Source: Byssochlamys sp. IMV 00236 (Eukaryota > Ascomycota > Eurotiomycetes > Eurotiales > Thermoascaceae). Taken from it: 64,000 nucleotides of DNA. The notes under the pieces were generated by a model. That model was not told the DNA's origin and searched no databases. It was given only the letters and a program-made list of their open reading frames with translations. The DNA is taken from NCBI GenBank assembly GCA_001931875.2, contig MSJH02000841.1, forward strand, positions 253,277 to 317,276, in the 5' to 3' direction. The translations under genes and the position numbers were made by a program. This document shows positions 1 to 11,400 of this stretch, in pieces; position 1 is the stretch's first letter, and the number at the start of each line of letters is the position of its first letter.

Positions 1-409
1 GCCTCGGAGGACAGCTGCTCGTACTCGTTGGAGACCATGTGCACGCACAGAGGGAACTCGTCAACGTTGGCCTTCTTACGACCCAGATCGAAGATACGGA
101 TCTTGGGGTCGGGAACACCACGGTTGAACCGGGACTTAGGGTAGGGCTAATCCATCATCTCCTGTCAGCTCCCAATCCTTCAAAATTCATCGAATTGAAC
201 AAAAAAAAATCCCATCCAGCATTAACGACACTTCCTTCTCTGGCGTCCTCGTCGAGGATCGTACGCGATGCGCCCCCACAACCTCGACGATTTGACCCGA
301 AGGAAGCGTCAAAAATGGCAGAAAATCAAAATCCCGTCCATCTCCCTCTCTCTTCTTCACGCACCTTGTTCTTGCAGTAGCGGTAACATCTCGCGGGACG
401 GCGGGCCAT
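1..409 (-). CDS. rpl10: 60S ribosomal protein L10 (uL16), 5' part only
   Basis: Structural protein of the large ribosomal subunit (QM/L10 family), which helps form the tRNA and peptidyl-transferase environment. Two exons are visible. Exon 1 (365-409) encodes the family N-terminus [15 protein letters not shown]. It is followed by a 218-nt intron (147-364, donor GTGCGT, acceptor TTAG). Exon 2 (from 146 to the window edge) continues [20 protein letters not shown] and then the expected [12 protein letters not shown] stretch. The gene runs off the left end, so only about 63 codons are present. The start is the ATG at 409, directly before the conserved [14 protein letters not shown] block. RPL30 lies upstream in the same direction, and a telo-box lies in the promoter. 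Confidence 0.95.
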
Positions 410-914
410 GGTGTCTGCTGGAAATGGGGAAACTGCACTTCCTGCGAACGGTGGGAGTTGTCGATTAGGTGGTTGTCGAGAGGTAGAAGAAGAGGGACAG
501 GGTCGATTGAAGTCACTCCCGGGTTGATTTCCAAGCAAATCCGCTAACGATCTCACTGTGGCAAAGCCCTAAACCCTAACTAGCCGGCTACCGCTTACTG
601 ACGACCAACCGCAGTCTGAGCATCGTCCGATTGAAAGTAGATCGCTGATAAATCTCTATGATCAGCTTAATAATTTCATTCTTACTCCTGCATTCTTCGA
701 GCTTGTTAAATTCTTATATAATATGACAATTATAGGTATAGGTCTACAATAGATGATAAATGCTACGGAACCCTATCAGGGACAGATTACGTGGGTACGA
801 ATTGAAGGACATGATATGATTTGGTAGAACATAGGTATTTTTGATTTCATTATTTGAACATAGGCCGTCGGTCTGAAGCCGTCTGGCACAGCGTCGCAAC
901 ATGAATCATCACAC
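410..914. other. Intergenic: RPL10 promoter and RPL30 3' flank
   Basis: No coding region is supported here. It holds the RPL10 5' flank, with the telo-box at 571-579, and an AT-richer stretch (about 650-850) that probably includes the RPL30 3' untranslated region. Confidence 0.5.
571..579 (-). promoter_or_regulatory. Telo-box in the RPL10 promoter
   Basis: AAACCCTAA on the plus strand (TTAGGGTTT on the gene strand) lies about 160 nt upstream of the RPL10 start codon. TTAGGG-type boxes are known in ribosomal protein promoters of several fungi as sites for Tbf1-like factors. The match is exact. A role here is inferred from position only. Confidence 0.4.
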
Positions 915-1428
915 CTAGACGGTACCGGTGAGGATGTCGGAGTCACCCTGGTCGAGGATGGCCATGGTGGAAGTGCGGAAGAGCTTACCGCAGGCGGTAC
1001 CGAGCTCAATCTGTAGGGGAAGAAGTTAGCGATACAAGTCACCCTCCAAAGCCATGAGCTGTGGCTTCTTCTCAGGGAGAGCCCGGCGGCCAATGGCCAT
1101 ATGCTCGGGCAGCAGATTTTACGTACGTTGTTACCGGAGAAGTGGTGGACCGGGGTCTTGCTCAGCATGGAGTAGTACTCGAGCTCACTCTTACGGAGAG
1201 GAGGAGCGTTGGCGGCAATGATGACCAGCTTGGCCTTGCCGGAGCGGAGGGTCTTGATGGTAGACTTGTAGCCCAGGGTGACTGTTCTCCCCGTCAGCAA
1301 TGCCATTCTCGATTCGAAAATGTGGGAGGAGAGGATGTCTGCGATAACGTACCCTTACCGGACTTCATCACAAGCGCCAGGCGCGAGTTGATGTTGTCAC
1401 CGGACTTCTTGCTCTTCTTGGGGGCCAT
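915..1428 (-). CDS. rpl30: 60S ribosomal protein L30 (eL30)
   Basis: Small structural protein of the large ribosomal subunit, L7Ae-like fold. Three exons (1353-1428, 1127-1281, 915-1010) are joined by introns of 71 and 116 nt with GTACGT donors and CAG acceptors. The product is 108 residues, the normal family length. It begins [20 protein letters not shown], continues with [20 protein letters not shown] and [20 protein letters not shown], and ends DSDILTGTV before a TAG. In yeast, L30 binds its own transcript to block splicing; the first intron, 76 nt into the coding region, would be the equivalent place, but no such structure was verified here. It is tandem with RPL10. Confidence 0.96.
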
Positions 1429-2401
1429 CTCGACGCGATTGAAGTCTGTCTGGACTTCAGATGAGGATTGATGAGAAAGTGTGCGCTCCGGCCGGTTGTT
1501 GTCTGAGAGTTGAGGGATGTTCTGCTCTGGCTCGTCAAAATTGCTGGGCTGGATATTTTCCACTAGCGGCTGTGTGTGCGGGTTTCTCGGATGAATGTTT
1601 CCCCAGTCCGTCTGACTCATCTGGATCGCTCATCACATGACCTTCGCTAACCGGCTGACATAATCACATAACTAACTAACTAACTAATCAACCGTGTCTG
1701 GCCGCTGTGCCTGGGGCAACGAGATCACGGGGAAGATCGGCCTCTTAGCGGTCAGACTCAGGACTGAGAACAGCCAGAGACGGTGACGGCTAAAAGGCCA
1801 ACAACTGTTGTCGTGGCACAGCCCCCCAGGCACTGTGTATCTGCCAGCCTCGAACACGGTGGCTCGGGGATTATTGACACTTTCCCAGGATGACAATGTG
1901 TACCGTTATCATTGGCATGTGTGTTGTCCCCCAGGGGAATGAAGGCTGGCGCTGTATTTAGCATCCGGGAGTCGGAGAACAACAACAGCCCCATCACGCC
2001 CGTGCTTCTTAAGCTACCGTAGTTGATTAATTAAAGACACGCTACCCCCATATCATCTTTCTTGCGGTCACCGTCGCCTTCCCCAGGAACAATTTGGTTG
2101 CCTTCACCTGGTCTGTAACGCCAGACCGTGGTTAAAAAACGATCGCAATTTCATTCCCTTGCCGCTGGGTGACAAACGCCCCCCTTGGGAGTACCATAGT
2201 CCAAGCAGCCCGTCAAACCGCCGGGACCACCTGTCGGACGTTTGTTTCCACCCCGGCCCCTTAAACTGAAAGATCAATTTATTATTTCTTGACAGTTGTT
2301 GCCTGGCCGCCGCTGTCCATTTCAGGTGCTCCCGTCGGTCCACTGCAGTCGCATCGCAAAAAGGAGACCAGAACGTTGCGCTTATCGTTCCCTCCATCGA
2401 G
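1429..2401. other. Intergenic: divergent promoters of RPL30 and the coiled-coil gene
   Basis: Shared upstream region of two divergent genes, with no convincing coding region. A short tandem run of ACTAA units lies near 1668-1688. The open frames on the minus strand have no recognisable protein character. Confidence 0.5.
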
Positions 2402-4399
2402 ATGTCTGCGACAACCAAAAAACCGGGGACTCCCGCCAATCCGAGTCGTTTATCCTCGTCCGAGAGTCACTCAGTGAATGGGTCAACGCCACGGAGCCAC
2501 TCCAAATCACCCAGCACCGCCTCCAACGGCTTAAATCGTACCCCTTCGACTCGAGGATCTCCCGTTTCTGCTCGTGCTGCTGCCAGAAAGCCCGGTCGAT
2601 CGAACCTCAGCATGTCTAGTGTACCGCGAGTTACAAACGATCCGTCCGAGGAGGACGCCCGAGCGCAAAATGCAGCGCTCATCGGGGAGCTGAAAGAACA
2701 GCTGCAGAAGGCAGAGACAGCGTCAGAGCAATACCGCAAGCAATTAGGGGTTCTGCAGATGCGTCTGGACGAGGCGATCAGCGAACAGGGGAAGTTGGAG
2801 GATCAGGTCCATGAAAAGGATAGCAAGATCGAAGCGTTGGACAACGAGATCCGCGAACATGCGCGACAGATCCGTGACCTCGAGCAGGCTCACGAAACGG
2901 AGAGAAACGCCATGCTGCAGGATAAGGAGCAGCAGGCTAGTCGAGATGAAGAACTACAGGCGACGATCCAGCGTCTCAAAGAGTCACTAGCCCAAAAGGA
3001 TCGCATCAATGCGGAGGGAGAGCGAAACGTGTCGCGTTCCTGTAAGTTAACAACGACGGACTCTCATCGCTACTCACAGTATCCTGACGTTGTCTCAGCA
3101 AGTTTCCGGAATCGTGCATCGCCCGATGTGGACAGCGGCCAGTTTGCCCCCTCCACTCAGATCGAGCGCAGCCCGTCTCGAAACAATTCTAAATTGCTCC
3201 TGCAGAAGGACAAGCTAATCGAGTCCCTGCGTCTGGAGCTTGCTGAGTCCCAGATCAAGCTCGTCGAGATGGAAAACATGGGAGGAGGTCGCCAGCGCGA
3301 ATTGGAGAAAGAACTTCTCGAAGCCAGAATGGCGAACGCTCGCCTGATGGAAGACAATGAAAGCTATCAGCTGCTACTGAGCGAGAAGACCCTCAATGGC
3401 GATTTTGCAAAGAGTGACTTTTTGCACGACGCCGCTCCCGACACGAAACAAGCCGGCAGCAACTTGGGATCTCTTGCAGACGAACTGGAGTCGGTCGGTG
3501 AGGGGGGTGACAGTGATACCAGGAAGCTTGAGGCTGAAGTAAAGGCACTCAAGGACCAGAACAAGGCCTTGTCTCTCTACATTGAGAGAATCATAGGCCG
3601 TCTGTTGCAACATGAAGGTTTCGAATCGATCCTCGACAAGGATGAAAAGGATCCTCCGCCTAAGCCCCAAAACCCGCAGGCTAAGGATGATCAGGCTGCC
3701 CAGACATCATTCTTGCAGAAAGCCAAATCTGTCGTTGCACCCGCGCCTGCGCCTGCGCCTAAGGGCAATAATAAACCGAACCACAGGCATCGTCCTAGCA
3801 GCTTCGTCCCGCCACCGTACATGGGACCTACGCCTCACGAGAATCCGTTGACGGCCCCTAGCATTCCTCTTGGTCGTTCTCAGTGTACACGAAATGGTCA
3901 CCGCAGGACTAGATCTGACCAGGCCGATGGAGCTGCAGCCGCGGTGGTTGGACACATGTATCGGGGCAGTGGTGTCGGTCGAAGCACCTCTGGTGGTCCG
4001 ATAAGCCCGGGGATCAGCCCAACCACGATGGGCCCAGGTTCTCGCCAGAGCGGCCTCTTCTCGGGAGCGAGCTTCGTGTCCAGCAGTGCTGGTGCACGCA
4101 CGCCCTCCCTTTCCAGTCAACCGGATCGGAAGAGAATGAGCGGATCTAACAGCGTAACCAGTGAGTCAAACGGTGACGTTGGCTCTACGGAGGGAACCTC
4201 AAGTCCTCCTCGCTCGATTAGTGGAGGAATGACCAACTATCCTGGAGCTGTCATGACGCAGAACAAACTACGACCCCTCCGGCTCGTTCAAGAAAACAAA
4301 GAGAGCGAAGAAGATGAGGCCGCCAGAAAGAAGGCAAACCGAGGAAGCTGGGTCTCCTGGTTCAACCGCGGCAGTACTGACGAGACTGCGAAGAACTGA
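2402..4399 (+). CDS. Coiled-coil protein with Ser/Pro-rich ends (M-protein-repeat type)
   Basis: Function unknown. It is open for 665 codons from an ATG to TGA. The N-terminal 75 residues are Ser/Thr/Pro/Arg rich and look disordered. Long heptad-rich coiled coils follow (about 85-215 and 255-325), then a short helix near 365-405 (LEAEVKALKDQNKALSLYIE). The C-terminal half is Ser/Gly/Pro rich and ends with a compact GSWVSWFNRG motif. A probable 57-nt intron (3042-3098: donor GTAAGT, branch-like CTGAC, acceptor CTCAG) is a multiple of three with no stop. Splicing gives 646 residues (SRS-SSFRNR); retention adds 19. This pattern fits fungal proteins labelled M protein repeat, perhaps scaffold or cytoskeletal. 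No enzyme motif is seen. Confidence 0.85.
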   Translation: MSATTKKPGTPANPSRLSSSESHSVNGSTPRSHSKSPSTASNGLNRTPSTRGSPVSARAAARKPGRSNLSMSSVPRVTNDPSEEDARAQNAALIGELKEQLQKAETASEQYRKQLGVLQMRLDEAISEQGKLEDQVHEKDSKIEALDNEIREHARQIRDLEQAHETERNAMLQDKEQQASRDEELQATIQRLKESLAQKDRINAEGERNVSRSCKLTTTDSHRYSQYPDVVSASFRNRASPDVDSGQFAPSTQIERSPSRNNSKLLLQKDKLIESLRLELAESQIKLVEMENMGGGRQRELEKELLEARMANARLMEDNESYQLLLSEKTLNGDFAKSDFLHDAAPDTKQAGSNLGSLADELESVGEGGDSDTRKLEAEVKALKDQNKALSLYIERIIGRLLQHEGFESILDKDEKDPPPKPQNPQAKDDQAAQTSFLQKAKSVVAPAPAPAPKGNNKPNHRHRPSSFVPPPYMGPTPHENPLTAPSIPLGRSQCTRNGHRRTRSDQADGAAAAVVGHMYRGSGVGRSTSGGPISPGISPTTMGPGSRQSGLFSGASFVSSSAGARTPSLSSQPDRKRMSGSNSVTSESNGDVGSTEGTSSPPRSISGGMTNYPGAVMTQNKLRPLRLVQENKESEEDEAARKKANRGSWVSWFNRGSTDETAKN

Positions 4400-4992
4400 T
4401 TACCAACGATCGTCCTATAACATGCGAACGTTTCAACGAGTTTCTGATATATATTGACGCTTCCGACGCGGCTCTCTATGATGTTGACATAAGATTGCGA
4501 CCTGATTGTACAAGGCGTTTGGAGGCTTGACGTGAAGATACCTGCAATCTGATATTGAATACCCCGAGATTACAAGAACATCTTTTTCTTTCCTATGTAT
4601 GATTATGTGTCTATCTCGTCCTTCGTGTTACGGGCCCTGTAGGTATCCGGCAGCAGCAAACATCGACTGCACCATATGCTCACCCTCGGTCCCCTGTGTC
4701 TACCCGGTATGCCTTGGGTAGTTATATTTCTTTTTTCCATTTCTCCCTACATCTCAGATTTTTATTCTTTAATAACTGTTGCACCATGTGAATTGCCGCT
4801 GTTTGGGCAGGTATGAGTGCCGAACTTGGGTGAGGCGGCAAACTTATCTTTTGGAAAGCAAGCAGACATGATCTACACCATATGAGGATCTATGTCTACA
4901 TGTATTTATTTATCTATTTACTCACATCCACTTCCTATCATAGACTTTCTTTATAATTGAGAAAATATTGGATTTCATTCTCATGATCAGAT
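4400..4992. other. Intergenic
   Basis: Holds the 3' flank of the coiled-coil gene and the 5' flank of the next gene. Pyrimidine runs near 4730-4770 and a TTTATTTAT stretch near 4903 are the only visible structure. Confidence 0.5.
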
Positions 4993-6588
4993 ATGTTTCA
5001 ATACAATGGTGAGCGGAGCCCTCGCTGGCATCTAAGCACCCCGGCAGATGCTGAATTTCAATATGGTCCATCAGCCTCTCAAACTGAGCAAACCCAATCT
5101 TTTTCACCACAGCCCATACCCCGTCTGACAGCATGGGGATGGCCTATTAGGTTTCATAATCACTTGAATTGGCCCTGGTCGGATCCTGGTAGCCTTAGCT
5201 TTCAACCGTACCACGACTTCAGCGGCAACGATGCTGTTCCAAGCTTTCCAGGCGACAATCTCTGGAACGGACTTCGCGGATTCCACGACCCCTTCAGGGA
5301 ATATGATGACTTGGGAGGTCAGACGCGGGATCTGCCACGCCGATTCTCGGAGGCATTCGCAGATACTGGACGTACGGTTACAGGAACAGTCGAAGAGGTT
5401 GATCAAACCGAAGAAGCACAGGACCATAGGAGCGATAGGAGCGATCAAGTCGAAACTTCTTCTGTGTCGACTGTTGAGGAGGACGAAACGTCTAGACACC
5501 ATTGCAGATTAGAAGTGCCTGCTTCCTCTTCCTCTTCCTCGCCTTCTAAGGATGAGGCGACGCGCATTAGACACCGATCTGCTGGAACTCCTGCCTCATA
5601 TTCGGAGCCTGCTCCAAATGACTGTTGTTGCTGTTGTTCTATGCACCATGCCACCCGGTGCAAGTCATGTTCTGAATGGAGATTTCCGAGGACAGGCGAA
5701 AACGACGCAGAAACTTCAAGACAGAGTGATTTTGACGCCATCAGAGACCTTTCCCAAGAACTGAAAGAGGAAGCTACGAACGTCAAGCATGAAAGGCAGT
5801 CGTTTCAGCGTCTTAACCAAGAGTTGAAAACAATCTTGGAGAAACTGGAGAGCGACTTGCCCCGTATCGCAGAGCGGTCCTCTCGTTCGAGCCATCCCAA
5901 TAACAATCGACCACCATCTTGGAACGACATCGGCTCTCGTTCATATCACAACGTCCGTGCGAACCACATTAGGTGGTATTCATTGGATGCACTCGAGGAT
6001 GTATTCCGACGTTACGACATGACATGGCGTTCTATCTTGAACTCTCGAGAGAACTTAGGGCGTGCAATCCAGGACCTAACCTCAGGTTATCCAAGATCAA
6101 TCCCATGGCCAAGCCCAGATCTACGAATGTCCAGTCTCTCCAAAACCCTGGTGTGGTTCAGCGATGATCGCTCATTCAAGAGGGACAGTCTCTATCTCCC
6201 GCCAGAAATCGCAGAGAGTATATTCCATCTCCAGCAATGGAATGTGTTTTGCTTCTTCGTCTATGCCTTCAAGTTGGTGCCTTATTATGACAATGACTTC
6301 CAGCTGCATTTTTGCATCGATGCCCGGAGAACGCGTACTGGACGTAATGTTCCTGTTGCGATACAGGAGCGCAGACTCTTAGCGCTCAGGGATCAACTCA
6401 TGCATGAAAAGTGGAAATGGAATCCACGTCACCTGAATTCAGCAGGATATCACCATGTGAGATTCTACGGAGGAAGAGATGATGTGATCAGTGACGCTGT
6501 GAGGGCGGTTTGGGAGGCTGTTACACGGGGGTTGAAAGCTTGTGACGCAAGTCTGGATCAGTTGGGACAAATGCGGATGTGGATGTGA
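4993..6588 (+). CDS. Hypothetical protein, 531 aa, with Cys cluster and coiled coil
   Basis: Not recognised. It is a single open frame from the first ATG. Residues 1-100 are aromatic and Pro/Trp/Phe rich. Residues 130-200 are acidic and Ser rich, with a run of serines near 178-183. Five consecutive cysteines (211-215) followed by H218, H219, C223 and C226 could bind metal. A helical, charged segment at about 247-292 looks like a coiled coil. The rest (about 320-531) is more globular, with repeated Trp/Tyr/Arg, and resembles the uncharacterised C-terminal regions common in Eurotiales lineage-specific proteins. No signal peptide or membrane segment is seen. Codon use and length support a real gene; function cannot be assigned. 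Confidence 0.75.
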   Translation: MFQYNGERSPRWHLSTPADAEFQYGPSASQTEQTQSFSPQPIPRLTAWGWPIRFHNHLNWPWSDPGSLSFQPYHDFSGNDAVPSFPGDNLWNGLRGFHDPFREYDDLGGQTRDLPRRFSEAFADTGRTVTGTVEEVDQTEEAQDHRSDRSDQVETSSVSTVEEDETSRHHCRLEVPASSSSSSPSKDEATRIRHRSAGTPASYSEPAPNDCCCCCSMHHATRCKSCSEWRFPRTGENDAETSRQSDFDAIRDLSQELKEEATNVKHERQSFQRLNQELKTILEKLESDLPRIAERSSRSSHPNNNRPPSWNDIGSRSYHNVRANHIRWYSLDALEDVFRRYDMTWRSILNSRENLGRAIQDLTSGYPRSIPWPSPDLRMSSLSKTLVWFSDDRSFKRDSLYLPPEIAESIFHLQQWNVFCFFVYAFKLVPYYDNDFQLHFCIDARRTRTGRNVPVAIQERRLLALRDQLMHEKWKWNPRHLNSAGYHHVRFYGGRDDVISDAVRAVWEAVTRGLKACDASLDQLGQMRMWM

Positions 6589-7097
6589 TTTTTCTTGGTT
6601 TTATTTTGATGCTTGATTTTGTGAGAGTTCACTTCCTTTTTTTGCATTTGATTAGATAGAACAGTTGTGGCTCAAATCGAAATCTCTTATCTGAACTACA
6701 GATCTATATATATCCATATGTTCATCTTCAGTAGCTAAAGAGACAGAGGCTGCTAAAGGGTGACAACCAGCAGGATACAAATTCACAGATGAAGTGGCAT
6801 GTCTTTAGATATACACAAAAGTCCCGACAGTGGCTTCGATAATAATAAAAAGCAAGGAGGTTGACTCCTGGACACTAAAGCAATAACAGTACCTGATGAG
6901 CCTGACGGAACAATGTTGGAGCGGCCACCGACGGGGCTGGACTTGCGGCCAAGTCGCCCGTTGAGCGAGAGACCACCGTGCGGGAAAGCTGGACGGAATA
7001 ACTAACAATTCCCACCAGAACATATTACAAGACAGTACAATCCGGGGAACAGAGTCAAAAACATTGTTCGTTCTAGTTCAATTCAATACCGCCCACC
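6589..7097. other. Intergenic: promoter of coatomer zeta
   Basis: No gene is supported. The minus-strand open frame at 6805-7023 has no family resemblance and overlaps the promoter of the next gene. Confidence 0.5.
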
Positions 7098-7794
7098 ATG
7101 CCTGGCTCACTGTCCCTCTTCTCCGTTAACGCGGTCCTCATCATGTCGACCGACGACAGCTCCCGCATCTACGCCAAGTACTACTCTCCGCCGCACCCCC
7201 CGGCGGGCGTGCCCGCCAATTCGACGGATTATCCTGGCGCGAACCCCTATCCGACAGTGAAGGAGCAGAAGGCGTTCGAGAAGGGTTTGATGGAGAAGAC
7301 CAACAAGCAGACCAGCGATGTGATCCTGTATGATAACCGCGTGGTGGTTTTCAAGATGGAGAGTGATGTGATGCTCTACGTGGTTGGAGGCGCAGAGGAG
7401 AACGAGGTTCTGCTTTACAATGTCGTGCTGTCGTTACGGGATGCGTTGGGAATCCTATTCAAGTAAGCATGACCCGCTACCATCGAATTCTCTGGTTAGT
7501 CAATTGTAATTGCGGTTTAACTGACGGGACCTCTTGCGTCTTTGTTTCAGGGGCGCTACGGACAAGCGTACGATTGTTGAGAACTACGACCTTGTCGCCC
7601 TTGCGATCGACGAGATCATCGACGACGGAATTATCCTGGAGACGGACCCTGTCCTGATCGCTTCGCGCGTCAGCCGTGCCCCTGCTCCCGACGCCCCTAA
7701 CATGAAGAGCATCGATCTGTCCGAACAAGGTCTGCTCAACGCCTGGGAGTTTGGTAAGAGAAGACTGGCAGAGGGTCTACGACAAGGGCTGTAG
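7098..7794 (+). CDS. ret3: Coatomer subunit zeta (COPI coat)
   Basis: Small subunit of the COPI F-subcomplex, which coats Golgi-to-ER vesicles in the cytosol. Two exons (7098-7462, 7551-7794) are joined across an 88-nt intron (donor GTAAGC, acceptor TTTCAG) to give 202 residues, normal for the family. The longin-like fold is recognisable throughout: LFSVNAVLIMSTDDSSRIYAKYY, YPTVKEQKAFEKGL, DVILYDNRVVVFK, VLLYNVVLSLRDALGILF, then NYDLVALAIDEIIDDGIILE and DPVLIASRVSR. Fungal members carry the extra Pro-rich insert after AKYY seen here. The start is the ATG in a strong CACCATG context. A GT near 7755 was considered as a further donor but the family C-terminus reads straight through it. Confidence 0.95.
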
Positions 7795-8469
7795 AAACAA
7801 AAAAGAATATCATACGGGGAGCGGGAGGCAACGAGGAGATATGGTCGAGGATGTTTCTGGTTTCTTATTTCGCATATGTGACTACCGTCTCGTCTCGTTT
7901 GGCACCTGGGCCTTTGGCGCGAAGGGGGTTTTTTACCTTTTTATTACTTTTTATTTTCTTTATGACATGATTATGCCTCTTCGGAGAAGATTCCCTATTT
8001 TTTACCATCTGTGAGGATCTTGTCGGTCCATTATTAGAAATGTGCTCGCGAGTTTCAAATAGATGTTCTTCGGGCTGAGAATGGATTTGGTTACTTAATA
8101 TTGGCTGCTGCTGTGCACTGGGATTATTCAGTTCGGAATATAAGAGACTAACGTAGCCTGATAGGCAATTGATTTTATACATTTATCGTGTTCACATTTG
8201 ATGAAGCCGGAGTTAGAAGCAGTCGTATTTCTGTAATAATATCAATAGTGGTAGTTAGTAACTCAGCTAATAGTGGAAAAGCGCCCGCGGAGTCAGTCAG
8301 GGACGGAGCATTAACTATTACTTATTATTGAATGTTGCCCCGCATACGTCACGCTACAGAGAAGACTCCGAGTCGGAAGAGCCCTTTCAAATTCTCACAC
8401 ACGCGACTCCTCGTCAAACTCTCCCCTGTGCGCGAATCACTTGACAAACTCCTGCGGCAAAGGTTCAAG
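7795..8469. other. Intergenic between ret3 and rqc2
   Basis: 3' flank of coatomer zeta and promoter of the Rqc2 gene. AT-rich patches near 7930-7960 and 8220-8340. No gene is supported. Confidence 0.5.
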
Positions 8470-11400
8470 ATGAAGCAGAGGTTCTCGTCGCTAGATGTCA
8501 AGGTACGAAAAGCATTGGAAGACTGTCTCTTCGAAATGTGGGATGGGATGCTCCGGATACTGACAAAGAGGTTTTATTACACCAGGTCATAACCCGCGAG
8601 CTTGACTCTGCGCTGACTAGTTTGCGGGTTTCGAATATCTATGACCTCTCTTCGGTGAGTTATTCTCATTTCATTTAGTAATCCTGTTCAACAGTCGCGA
8701 TGTACATATGTGCTGACATATAGCAATGGCGCAGCGCATCTTCCTGTTCAAACTTGCAAAGCCAGACAATCGCAAACAGCTCATTGTCGACTCTGGTTTC
8801 CGCTGCCATCTCACAGAATACTCGCGCTCGACTGCCACTGCCCCTTCTCCGTTCGTTACGCGGCTTCGAAAGACGCTCAAAACCAGACGGGTTACTTCCG
8901 TTACGCAAATTGGGACGGACCGCATCATCGACATTGTCTTTAGCGATGGCGTATACCACCTCTTTCTCGAGTTCTTTGCGGGCGGAAACATAATCCTGAC
9001 GGACCGTGATTACACTATCCTAACTCTGTTCCGCCAGGTTCCTGCTGGGGGTGAACAGGAGGAAGTGAAGGTCGGATTGAAGTATACTGTGACGAACAAG
9101 CAGAATTATGGAGGGGTTCCGGGACTGTCAAAAGATAGAGTGAAGGAGACACTACAAAAGGCAATTGCATCTGGAACTGCTCAGGAGGCACAAAAGAAGT
9201 CGAAGAAGAAGTCAGCAGATCTGCTCAGGAAAGCTCTTTCGTTAGGGTTTCCTGAATATCCTCCCCTGCTATTGGATCATGCATTTGTAGTAAGGGGATT
9301 TGACTCTAGTATCCTTCCAGAACAGGTTCTGCAGGACGACGGGATCCTGGAGAAGGTGATGGGTGTTTTGGAAGAAGCTGAAAGCGTCAGCAAGCAGCTC
9401 TCTGCGAGCGACAAGCATCCTGGATACATTGTGGCGAAGGAGGATAAACGACCGGCCCCGGATTCGACAGCGGAGAAGAAGACTTCTTACCTCTACGAAG
9501 ATTTCCATCCGTTCAAGCCTCAGCAATTTGAAGGGAAGCCCGAAACCACGATTTTGGAATTTGACGGATTTAACAAGACAGTCGACGAGTACTTTTCATC
9601 ACTAGAGTCTCAGAAGCTGGAGTCGAGGTTGACAGAGCGTGAAGAGGCGGCTAGACGCAAACTGGAAGCTGTGAGACAGGAACATGAAAAGCGACTTGGT
9701 ACTCTGCAGCAGGCTCAAGAAATACACATCCGCAAGGCCGAGGCCATCGAGGCCAATGTCTTCCGAGTGCAAGAGGCGATGGATGCGGTCAATGGGCTGA
9801 TTGCCCAAGGGATGGACTGGGTGGAGATGGCGAGATTGATCGAGATGGAGCAGAATAGGAATAACCCTGTTGCTAAGATCATTAAGCTTCCTCTGAAACT
9901 GTATGAAAATACGGTTACCCTCCTCCTCGGCGAAGAGAATTTCCAACAGGAAGCGGAAGATGACGAAGCATACGGAAGCGAATCCGAATCAGAGAGTGAG
10001 AAAGACAGCGAAGATGAGAGGCAGGGTCCGACTGCTTCTCAGCTGCTGGAAATTGACATTGATCTGGGCTTGTCCCCATGGGCTAACGCCACACAATACT
10101 ATACGCAGAAGAAAGTGGCTGCTGTCAAAGAGCAGAAGACAGCCCAATCATCGACAAAGGCACTCAAGAGCCACGAGAAGAAGGTCACAGAAGATCTCAA
10201 AAAGAGTCTCAAACAGGAGAAGCAAGTTCTTAGGCCGGCGCGGAAGCCGTTTTGGTTTGAGAAGTACCTATTCTTTATTTCTTCAGAAGGGTACTTGGTA
10301 TTGGGGTAAGTTGGTTTGCCTCGTAGCCCACAAGTCATTATCTAACTGTGAAGTAGCGGCCGCGATACTCATCAGACCGAGATCCTCTACCGACGATACC
10401 TCAAGAAAGGTGATATCTTTGTGCATGCGGACCTGGAGGGCGCCACGCCTATGATTGTGAAGAACCGACCCGGACAGTCTGATGCTCCTATCCCTCCTGG
10501 TACCCTGTCCCAGGCCGGTAACTACTCAGTAGCCACGTCGGTTGCATGGGACTCTAAAGCCGTCATGTCGGCTTGGTGGGTACATGCCAACCAAGTGTCC
10601 AAAACCACTGAAACTGGTGAATTGCTGGTCACGGGAGGTTTTGTCATAAAAGGCGAAAAGAATTTCCTCGCTCCATCACAGCTAGTCCTTGGCTTTGCTG
10701 TCATGTTCCAGGTGAGCATGGAAAGCGTACAGAACCACAGGAAATACCGACTGCACGACGCAGAGGAAGCACCGGTAACGGAACAAGTGGCGGAATCCGA
10801 GACCCAGAAAGGAGGATCTCCAAGCACCGAGACTCCTGCCGAGAATCCCGGTGACGATAAGGAGCAAACACTTTCGGATACCGATGCGGTACGCGCGGAT
10901 CAGCGAGAAGACAGCCCCGAGTCAGATGAAGATGACCATCTTGATGAGAAGCCAGCTGAGAACCCTTTGCAAAGCGGTGCCTCCGAGCCTGTGGAGGAAG
11001 GTATAAAACCAGAAAATGCCGACGAGGAGGGATCCGATGATGATGAGGAAGGCTCAGAAAAAGCGGAAGAGCACGAGAAGGACCAAGAAGCTCCAGAAGA
11101 AACCGGTCCTACAAAGGAAGGGAAGCAGGAGTCATCTCGCCCACAAGCCGGTCGCAGACACCTTTCAGCTCGAGAAAAACGATTAGCGAAGAAGGGAAAG
11201 CCGCTGGATGTCCCAACGGCCTCCAGCGACGTAGCAGACGATGCTTTCTCCATAGCAGCTGATCCCCCTGATCCTTCGACTGCACCCTCTGTGGTAGCGA
11301 AATCAGCGGCTCTTTCTCGTGGAAAGAGAGCTAAAGCCAAGAAAGCCGCTGCGAAATACGCCGATCAAGACGAGGAGGACCGAGAACTTGCCCTGCGCCT

